Positions 1-7,300 of a stretch of 36,308 nucleotides of DNA are shown piece by piece. The stretch comes from a virus, in the IMG/VR virus record IMGVR_UViG_3300020465_000049, positions 1 to 36,308 of that record. The stretch is one strand, 5' to 3'. A program made the position numbers and the translations under genes. Position 1 is the first letter of the stretch; every line of letters begins with the position of its first letter. The notes below the pieces were generated by a model. That model had not been told where the DNA came from, did not search any database, and was given only the letters and a program-made list of their open reading frames with translations.

Positions 1-1191
1 GGATCTGCAACAGATGATCAAGTTGTCTTTCAAGTAAATGACGTACTAGACCCAACAGCTGCAGAACAAGTTATTAGAGTAGGACAAACTATTGTGGTTG
101 TCCAAAATGACGGATCTGGTTCTAACAAAGCGGTTGTAAGCGCTGTTGATAATACCCTTGGAGGTAGAGGTAGATTTACAGCTGATTTTTATGAGGCTGG
201 TGGATTAGTAACTGCAGGAACAGGAGTAACTAACGCTGATGTTACTGTATTTATTTACGGATCAGAATTTAAGAAAGGAACTGCTGGAATGGTAGGTTCT
301 CTTGAATCTAACGACTTCATCTTTGACAATAAGCCTATTATTATTAAAGATACTTACAATGTATCTGGATCTGATATGGCTCAAATTGGCTGGGTAGAAA
401 TTACTACTGAAGATGGAGCAACAGGATACCTTTGGTATTTAAAATCTGAGCATGAAACAAGACTTAGATTTGATGATTATTTAGAAACTGCAATGATTGA
501 AGCTGTACCTGCAGAGCAAAACTCTGGTGCTGCGGCAATCTTAGGTAGCTCAGGTGCTGCTGCTGATCCAGGAGCTGGTTCGGATGGTATATTTTATGCT
601 GTTCAAAACAGAGGAAATATCTGGGATGGTGGAAACCCAACTACATTAGCAGACTTTGACAATGTAATTAGTCGTCTTGACAAGCAAGGAGCAATTGAAG
701 AAAACGTAATATTCGTTGACAGACAGTTTGCTTTTGATATCGATGATATGTTAGCCGCTCAAAACTCTTACGGAGCAGGTGGTACATCATACGGTCTATT
801 TGACAATGACGAAGAAATGGCGTTAAATTTAGGATTCTCTGGATTCAGAAGAGGTTACGACTTCTACAAAACTGACTGGAAATACTTAAATGACCCTACT
901 ATGAGAGGTGGACTTCCAACAGGAGCAGGATCAGGACGTGTAAACGGACTACTTGTACCAGCTGGATCAACTAGTGTTTATGACCAAATTCTTGGTAAAA
1001 ACGCTAAGAGACCTTTCTTACATGTTAGATATAGAGCTTCTGAAACAGAAGACAGACGTTACAAAACTTGGATTACTGGTTCTGCTGGTGGTGCAAGAAC
1101 AAGTGATGTGGATAACATGCAAGTTAACTTCTTGTCAGAAAGAGCTGTATGTACTTTAGGTGCTAACAACTTCTTTATATTTCAAGAATAG
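1..1191 (+). CDS. Major capsid protein, 5'-truncated
   Basis: The reading frame is open from base 1, so the gene begins upstream; the first in-frame GTG at 94 is not the likely start. About 396 residues are visible. The composition (Gly, Ala, Asp and Asn rich, few Cys, no membrane segment), the alternating beta-rich stretches and the C-terminal run of RYRASE, KTWITGS and NNFFIFQE suggest an HK97-fold major capsid protein of the kind found in Bacteroidetes podoviruses. This is a family-level inference without an alignment. The position fits, because connector and tail genes follow. A strong intrinsic terminator follows the stop codon by 18 bases, as expected for the most abundant virion protein. 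The alternative is another abundant head protein. The N-terminus and any delta domain or scaffold are outside the window. Confidence 0.72.
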   Translation, partial: GSATDDQVVFQVNDVLDPTAAEQVIRVGQTIVVVQNDGSGSNKAVVSAVDNTLGGRGRFTADFYEAGGLVTAGTGVTNADVTVFIYGSEFKKGTAGMVGSLESNDFIFDNKPIIIKDTYNVSGSDMAQIGWVEITTEDGATGYLWYLKSEHETRLRFDDYLETAMIEAVPAEQNSGAAAILGSSGAAADPGAGSDGIFYAVQNRGNIWDGGNPTTLADFDNVISRLDKQGAIEENVIFVDRQFAFDIDDMLAAQNSYGAGGTSYGLFDNDEEMALNLGFSGFRRGYDFYKTDWKYLNDPTMRGGLPTGAGSGRVNGLLVPAGSTSVYDQILGKNAKRPFLHVRYRASETEDRRYKTWITGSAGGARTSDVDNMQVNFLSERAVCTLGANNFFIFQE

Positions 1192-1209
1192 TTAATAATT
1201 GTTTTTTCT

Positions 1210-1237
1210 GGGGAGCTTACGGGCTCCCCTTTTTTTA
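1210..1237 (+). terminator. Intrinsic terminator after the capsid gene
   Basis: A perfect 7-bp stem, GGGGAGC (1210-1216) with GCTCCCC (1223-1229), closes a 6-base loop and is followed by eight T residues. It lies 18 bases past the capsid stop codon. It probably separates very high capsid expression from the genes downstream, which would depend on read-through or on their own promoters. Confidence 0.93.
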
Positions 1238-1257
1238 TAAAATTTAAATTTAATCTA

Positions 1258-2013
1258 ATGAAAACTACTACTAAATATGTAGATAAAATCTACAAACTAA
1301 CGCGCGACACAGCGCCCCTATCATTAACCTTAGCGTCGAGACATACTAAAAGATTTCCTTTGCTTTGGTTTGATGAAAAAAATGGAATTAATAAAGCATT
1401 AAGATATGCAAGAAATCAAAACTCACCCTTTCAAGATGAGCAAGATGATAATGCTATATTAGAACCTATTGTATTTGAGGATGGATTTTTGTCTGTTCCA
1501 AAAAATAATCAAGTGTTACAAAAATTTTTAGAATATCATCCAGGAAAAGGACGGATATATGTGGAGGTAGATAAAGCTAAAGAAGCTTCTGATGTTGTTG
1601 AAAATTTAAACTTAGAAGTTGATGCCTTAATAGAAGCGCGTCAACTAACGGTAGATCAAGTAGAAAATGTGGGCCGTGTTTTGTTTCAGCAAGACGTAAC
1701 TCGAATGACTACTTCGGAGCTGAGAAGAGATATTCTTGTTTTTGCTAAAAATCAGCCTAAAGATTTTCTAATGCTACTGCAAGATCCAATGCTTAAAATG
1801 AATGCAACTATACAAGGCTTTTTTGACAAAAACATTTTACAGTTAAGAAATCAAAACAAAGAGGTATGGTTTAATACTCCTTCCAATAAGAAGAAAATGT
1901 TAAATGTGCCTTATGGAGAAGACCCTGTTTACATGGTGGTTTCGTTTTTTGAGTCGGAAGATGGTGTAGAAGTATTAAAGCATTTGTCGGGATTGGCTAA
2001 AAACATGGAATAA
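1258..2013 (+). CDS. Uncharacterised 251-aa protein, probably head-associated
   Basis: I do not recognise the family. The 251-residue protein is soluble and charged, with no signal peptide or membrane segment. The first half holds a beta-rich stretch around residues 60-105 (LEPIVFEDG, then GKGRIYVEVD). The second half is helical, with regularly spaced Glu, Leu and Arg and a weak coiled-coil propensity (about residues 105-165). It lies between the capsid terminator and the small structural genes, so a head completion, scaffold-like or connector role is possible; this rests on position alone. The ATG at 1258 has an AT-only leader (AAATTTAAATTTAATCTA) and no Shine-Dalgarno sequence. No TAnnTTTG box lies between the terminator and this start, so expression may come from read-through. 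Confidence 0.85.
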   Translation: MKTTTKYVDKIYKLTRDTAPLSLTLASRHTKRFPLLWFDEKNGINKALRYARNQNSPFQDEQDDNAILEPIVFEDGFLSVPKNNQVLQKFLEYHPGKGRIYVEVDKAKEASDVVENLNLEVDALIEARQLTVDQVENVGRVLFQQDVTRMTTSELRRDILVFAKNQPKDFLMLLQDPMLKMNATIQGFFDKNILQLRNQNKEVWFNTPSNKKKMLNVPYGEDPVYMVVSFFESEDGVEVLKHLSGLAKNME

Positions 2014-2032
2014 AGTGTGTTTTTATTTTCCG

Positions 2033-2040
2033 TATATTTG
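2033..2040 (+). promoter_or_regulatory. Bacteroidetes-type -7 box for the small-protein pair
   Basis: TATATTTG matches the Bacteroidetes consensus TAnnTTTG exactly. It lies in the 54-base gap before the 2068 start, so the leader would be about 20-28 nt. No clear TTTG is seen at the -33 position. Together with the terminator at 2624-2658 it would make 2068-2598 a separate transcription unit. Confidence 0.55.
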
Positions 2041-2067
2041 TTTTTTTAACACATAAATTTTTTTATT

Positions 2068-2343
2068 ATGAACAAGTATGCAAGTATCACCGTTAGCGGT
2101 GCAGCAGAGCAGTTTTCGGTAAAAGATGTAGCATCTTGCTATTTAGATAGTTCAGATGATATTGTTATCGATTACAATGATGGCTCTCAAAGTAAAATTG
2201 CGTCAGGCTCGGCCTTAGTGCAAGCGGACGTAGACATCGTATTCGATGCCATTAAAAGTGCTCAACAAGAGAAATGGACTCAAGTATTATTCGTTATACC
2301 GGCATTGAGCCAAACGGTAAACGCCTTTACATTCACCTTTTAA
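2068..2343 (+). CDS. Small structural-type protein, first of a related pair (91 aa)
   Basis: The protein has 91 residues and no membrane segment. It has alternating polar and hydrophobic stretches (DDIVIDYNDG, then ASGSALVQADVDIVFDAIKSA), suggesting beta strands followed by a helix. It appears related to the next gene: both share a D-V start, a D/N-I-V-x-x-Y strand, a glycine/serine turn and an A-D-x-x-x-x-x-A-x-x-S helix. The pair has its own promoter box and terminator, which suggests high expression, as for a decoration or minor capsid component. That role is inferred from context; I recognise no named family. The start is ATG in the context TTTTTTATTATG. Confidence 0.8.
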   Translation: MNKYASITVSGAAEQFSVKDVASCYLDSSDDIVIDYNDGSQSKIASGSALVQADVDIVFDAIKSAQQEKWTQVLFVIPALSQTVNAFTFTF

Positions 2344-2355
2344 ACCTTAGAAATT

Positions 2356-2598
2356 ATGAATAAATTTTTGAAAATGGGAAATTATGTTTTTGGAGGCGAT
2401 GTATTATACGTTGGATTAGTTACAAACAATATTGTTTTGAACTATCGTGACAAGCAAATAACTTTAGCAGGTTCAGGAAGTATGACTGCCGCAGACAAAA
2501 CGGCTATCGAAGCTGCTCTTGTAAGTGTTTGGGGCCAAGGTTATACTGACGCAACCATTGACGTAACTCTAAGTCAAGCGATAACAACGATTTCATAA
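2356..2598 (+). CDS. Small structural-type protein, second of a related pair (80 aa)
   Basis: This 80-residue protein starts 12 bases after the preceding stop codon and looks like its diverged paralogue. The motif NNIVLNYRDKQ aligns with DDIVIDYNDGSQ, and GSGSMTAADKTAIEAALVSV aligns with ASGSALVQADVDIVFDAIKSA. Identity is low but the order and spacing of the motifs are kept, so a tandem duplication is likely. The two differ mainly at their ends. The function is unknown; an abundant virion or decoration protein is possible. A strong terminator follows 25 bases after the stop codon. Confidence 0.8.
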   Translation: MNKFLKMGNYVFGGDVLYVGLVTNNIVLNYRDKQITLAGSGSMTAADKTAIEAALVSVWGQGYTDATIDVTLSQAITTIS

Positions 2599-2623
2599 AA
2601 CTCGTTTTAGTCGACAATCTAAG

Positions 2624-2658
2624 AAGAGGTCATGAAAAATTGACCTCTTTTTTTTTTA
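2624..2658 (+). terminator. Intrinsic terminator closing the small-protein unit
   Basis: A perfect 9-bp stem, AAGAGGTCA (2624-2632) with TGACCTCTT (2641-2649), encloses an 8-base loop and is followed by an uninterrupted T run to 2658. The stem is longer than the one behind the capsid gene. A promoter -7 box starts only three bases after the T run. Confidence 0.93.
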
Positions 2659-2668
2659 CTTATCTTTG
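2640..2668 (+). promoter_or_regulatory. Bacteroidetes-type promoter overlapping a terminator
   Basis: The -7 box TATCTTTG (2661-2668) matches TAnnTTTG exactly. TTG at 2640-2642, 18 bases upstream, could serve as the -33 element; it lies at the junction of the terminator loop and the 3' arm of its stem. The ATG at 2684 lies 15 bases past the box, so the leader is very short. Confidence 0.62.
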
Positions 2669-2683
2669 TGTAAAAGAATAACA

Positions 2684-3415
2684 ATGATAAATTCTGTACG
2701 AAATACAGTTTTAGCCGTCCTTAATAAAAATAACTACGGCTATATATCACCGCAAGATTTTAATTTATTCGCAAAGCAAGCACAACTTGATATTTTTGAT
2801 GATTACTTTTATCAGTATAATCAATTAATTAATCAAGAAAACGCTAGAATGGTAGGGTCGGGATATGCTGACATACGAAAGGGTTACGAAGAGGTTATAG
2901 ATTTATTTTCGGAAACTAAAACTTTAACCCAAAATTTACTTAACCAATATTTTTTACCATCTCAAAGCACAACAGGGGACGACTATTATTTAATAAATAA
3001 AGTTCTTTGTTCCAGTGGAGGCGTGTATCAAGGAGAAGCGGAAAAGGTATCCAATAGCAATATAACTCTTTTAAACGGTTCTAATTTAACATCGCCAACG
3101 CTTACATATCCAGCATATACATTACAGGGAGCATTTATTACAATATTCCCTGCTCAGTTTAATGGAGCTACAGATATTGAAGCGCAATATATTCGCTATC
3201 CTAAAGATCCTAATTGGACGTATTTAAACGTAGCTAATGGGGAACCTGCATTTAACCAAAGTAATGCAGATTATCAAGACTTTGAATTATCTAGAGATGA
3301 TGAAACATCGCTAGTGTTTAAGATATTGCAATACGCTGGAATGTCTATTAGAGATATTCAAGAGGCACAGTTTGGTGCAGAACAAGAACAAATGGAAGAA
3401 CAAAAAGAAAACTAA
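2684..3415 (+). CDS. Probable head-tail connector protein (243 aa)
   Basis: The ATG at 2684 is chosen over an in-frame TTG at 2666, which lies inside the promoter box. The protein has 243 residues. The N-terminal third is helical (VRNTVLAVLNKNN, then SPQDFNLFAKQAQLDIFDDYF), resembling the helical start of phage connector and stopper proteins. A beta-rich centre (about residues 110-180) and an acidic, Gln/Glu-rich C-terminus ending QEQMEEQKEN follow. The stop codon overlaps the next start as TAATG, so the two are probably translated together and may act together. In short-tailed phages of this type, two such proteins lie between the capsid gene and the large stabilisation protein. The adaptor assignment is inferred from position and overall shape. 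Confidence 0.75.
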   Translation: MINSVRNTVLAVLNKNNYGYISPQDFNLFAKQAQLDIFDDYFYQYNQLINQENARMVGSGYADIRKGYEEVIDLFSETKTLTQNLLNQYFLPSQSTTGDDYYLINKVLCSSGGVYQGEAEKVSNSNITLLNGSNLTSPTLTYPAYTLQGAFITIFPAQFNGATDIEAQYIRYPKDPNWTYLNVANGEPAFNQSNADYQDFELSRDDETSLVFKILQYAGMSIRDIQEAQFGAEQEQMEEQKEN

Positions 3416-4335
3416 TGGCATATTTATCTCAATATCAATATTACGAAAACGCAGGTGTATCGCCTACAGATGCTAATTGGGGGTCTTACCAGTATGTTCC
3501 CTTAACAGATGTTGTTAATAATTTTTTATTGATGTACTCTGGAAACCACTCTTTAGTTAATAACGAAGAGCGATACAAAATATTATTTCATGCAAAAAGA
3601 GGAATACAAGAATTAAACTACGATGCATTTAAAGAAATAAAAGCTTTAGAAATGAAAGTGTTTGATGATTTAAAATTTATTCTTCCTTCAGATTATGTAA
3701 ATTGGGTGCGTATCTCTTTGTATAAAGATGGCTATTTAAGGCCTCTCACAGAAAATATTCAAGTTAATGCTGCGGCGTCTTATTTACAGAGCGCCTCGGG
3801 TTCTTTAAGTTTTAATGCCGATGGTACTATACAAACTACAACTTCTACTTTAGATACGCAAAGAGTGGATGGGTCACAACAAAGTATATATTTAAATCAA
3901 AATAATTCTAATGATGCATCAGATATAGCCTCGGAAAATCCTGACGCATGGAAAGATTATAATATTGGAGCACGATATGGATTAAATACTGAAACAGCAA
4001 ATTTTAATCCTACGTTTAGAATAGACAAAAAATCTGGGGTAATAAACTTTGATTCTACAATGGCTAACGAGCAATGTATATTAGAATATATAGCCGATGG
4101 CATGGAAGGTGGAAATGATTCATTAGTTAGTGTAAATAAACTATTTGAAGATTTTTTATATGCTTACATTAAATATGAAATATTAAATAACAAATTTGGA
4201 GTACAGGAATATATAATCAATAGAGCGCGAAAAGATAAAAGTTCTTTATTAAGAAACGCAAAAATAAGAATAAGTAATATTCACCCTGGTAGGCTATTAA
4301 TGAATCTACGAGGAGAGAATAAGTGGATTAAATAA
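3415..4335 (+). CDS. Probable head-tail connector or neck protein (306 aa)
   Basis: The start shares one base with the preceding stop codon (TAATG). The first 25 residues are Tyr/Gln-rich. They are followed by a helical core (LTDVVNNFLLMYSG, then ERYKILFHAKRGIQELNYDAF) and a beta strand with FILPSDYVNWVRISLYKDG. Residues 120-200 are a low-complexity Ser/Asn/Thr insert, and the C-terminus is helical and basic. The helical bundle followed by an L-P-x-D-Y-V-x-W-V-R-I motif recurs, as I recall, in connector or neck proteins of uncultured marine phages. In this location it probably forms a ring between portal and tail. The exact adaptor type cannot be fixed without a structure search. Confidence 0.77.
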   Translation: MAYLSQYQYYENAGVSPTDANWGSYQYVPLTDVVNNFLLMYSGNHSLVNNEERYKILFHAKRGIQELNYDAFKEIKALEMKVFDDLKFILPSDYVNWVRISLYKDGYLRPLTENIQVNAAASYLQSASGSLSFNADGTIQTTTSTLDTQRVDGSQQSIYLNQNNSNDASDIASENPDAWKDYNIGARYGLNTETANFNPTFRIDKKSGVINFDSTMANEQCILEYIADGMEGGNDSLVSVNKLFEDFLYAYIKYEILNNKFGVQEYIINRARKDKSSLLRNAKIRISNIHPGRLLMNLRGENKWIK

Positions 4336-4336
4336 A

Positions 4337-7300
4337 ATGGCAAACCTACAAAGAAATTTTATCGCGGGAAGGATGAACAAGTCTCTCGACGAAAGGCTTG
4401 TACCGAATGGAGAGTATATAGACGCATTAAATGTTAGGCTTGGTTCTACTGAAGCTTCCGAGATAGGGTCAGTAGAAAACTCAAAAGGCAATACTAAAAT
4501 GACAAGTTTGCAGTATGAGCAAACAAATAGTGTTACTGGAGCTGTACTCTTAAGTAATCAAGCAAGGTGTATCGGGGCTTATGAAGATGGACAAAACAAT
4601 AGAATTTATTGGTTTGTACACGACCCTGCTTTTTCTGTAGGAAATACAGGAAAAATAGATATGATTGTTTCTTTTAATCCCACGACACAAAATTTAACCT
4701 ACCACATAATTAGTATTGACGATGGATATGGAGGGAATACTACCCTGAATTTTAATCCAAAACATTTGATTACAGGAGTAGATTTAGTAGAGGATTTATT
4801 ATTTTTTACAGACAATATAAATCCTCCGAGATATATAAATGTTACTCAAAATTATCCTAACCCTTTATTTGACATAGATCAAACTACTGCTGAGGAGTTT
4901 ATGGTTATTAAAAAACCCCCAGTAACTGCGCCAGTTTTAATTTTAAAACAACAAATAAATAATTTAGATGATTTTTTAGAAACTAGATTTATTTGTTTTG
5001 CATATCGTTATCAATACGCTAACGGTGAATATTCAGCTACATCCCAATGGTCAGAGCCTGCGTTTGATCCAAACAATTATAACTACAGTTATGCTACGAA
5101 TTTAAATGAAGGGATGGTTAATACAGTAACCGGAGTGGATGTTCAATTTAATTCTGGAAGCGCGTTAGTTAAAAACATCGAAATCTTATATAAAGAAATT
5201 ACCGATGGTACTGTTAAAATAGTGGATAAGTTATCTAAAGACCTTCAAGGTTTTGCTGATAATACCCAGTATAGCTTTACGTTTGACAACAGTAAAATAT
5301 TTACGGTACTTCCATCCACTGAATTGCTTCGTCTTTACGACAATGTCCCTATAAAAGCATTGGGTCAAACTTTAATGGGTAATCGGTTAGTTTATGGTAA
5401 TTATATTGAGGGTTATGATTTAAAAGATATATTTAACAACCCCGTTAAATTAGAATTTATTACTAATTTAGTAGAGAACCAAATACAAAACTTTTCTTTA
5501 ACGACAAGCCTAGAAGCTGGATCTTATACTTTTGGAAGCGTCCAGACAATTCCTAATTCTATAGCTAAAGTAGATTTTTCTAGTGTGGATACTTTTACAC
5601 AGCTCAAAGCAGGGACTTCTTTTGTTATATATTTTACGTTTGAACATTCTAAATATGACCCAACAGCCAGTCAGCCTACCACTACTACAGAAAATGTAGA
5701 TGTTCAGTTTGCTTATGTCTTACCTCAAGACTATACGTCTATATATGACTTGGTTGCAGCTGCAGATTTTCAAGAAGCTATCGGTACGGTCTCTAATATA
5801 AAACCCGTTTATGATGCGGTAAACCCTACTTCATGTTCGGGATATACTTTAACAGATTTTGTAAATTGTTTTATTCCTACTACTCAAACCACTTCTACAG
5901 GAACAGTAACTAAATTTTCTAGTGGTATTACTGCTGCAGGAGAGCCTGTAAAAATTGTAGACAATACACCAGCTACTACAAGTATAAAGCTGCAATTACC
6001 GGCAATGCGATATGTAACGGACCCTGCAAGTCCAAGCGGAGGATGGTATGAGTATTACAAATATATTTCCCTAACCGCTCAATTTACTACTGTATCTAAT
6101 CCAAAAAGTTTACATAGTAATAGAGGGTATGAAATAGGAGTGGTTTATATGGATGAGTTTTTGCGCTCTTCTACAGCTTTAGTTAGTCCTAATAACACTA
6201 TACAAATCCCGTGCTCTAACTCTAGATCTCAAAACCAAATACAAGTAAGTATCCCTTGGGCGCAAAGAGCACCCTACTGGGCTAAGTATTATAAGTTTGT
6301 TCTTAAACCAGATCAGTCAACTTATGAAACAATTTATAGTGAAATATTTTTTAAGGACCCTCAAAGCAATAGTTATTTCTTTTTATTAGAAGGAGAAAAT
6401 GCAGCCAAAGTTGAAGCGGGTCAAAGACTGATAGTCAAAAGAGATAGCGGAGGAGCAGTGGAGCAATGTGTTGAAGCTGTGGTAACGGACAAACAAGTAC
6501 AGTCTTCTGATTTTTTAAAAATACGAAACCCTTTTGACACTACAACTTACCCTGAGGAACCACCAGAAGACCCATTTGCTGTAGGATATTACATTAATCT
6601 CCCAGCAGGGCCTTACATGGAGATGGTTCCTAGTGGATTTAATATAACTGAAACAACTAGTGTAGGTGGTAGTGCAGTAGCAAATACACCTGTAACCTCC
6701 ACTTTTCCAATCAGGGTAAAAACTAAAGGTTTCCCTGTGGGGCGTGCGTTGGTAAATGTTCCAAACTTAGATCCAAATGCTAGTCCTACCGCAAAATATA
6801 TAGATTATACTATTCCAGTTAATAGTCAAATTAACATTACAATAGAGCAACGAAGAGAAGGGGCTAGAGGTGGATTTGCAGGAAGATGTGAATATAGGTA
6901 TAACACTTATGAGTCTCCAGATTTAATTGCTTCAACAGATTATGCAAATTTTCAAGCATGGTTTGAAGGTGATAATATAGGAGATTTAATTACACAAATG
7001 AGTAGAGTAGACAACGGAGACGGCAGTCAAACTACCAACACTTATATTGCAGGAACTCCAATAGATGGAACTAGTACTGGATTAAATGTCAGTGAGCCAC
7101 CTGAAACTATAAACAGCACTGATCAAAATCCATTTATTCCTGTTGCTTTAGGAACCAATACGTATCAATTTTTTAACGCTAATGATGGGTCTAAATGGTT
7201 GTTAGCGACTGGTACATCAAGCTGTAAAGCTGCTGCTAATCTCTTTGGTGGGAATGTAGGCGGGCGCGCGTCTAGTGTATACATGAAAATTACAGTTCAA

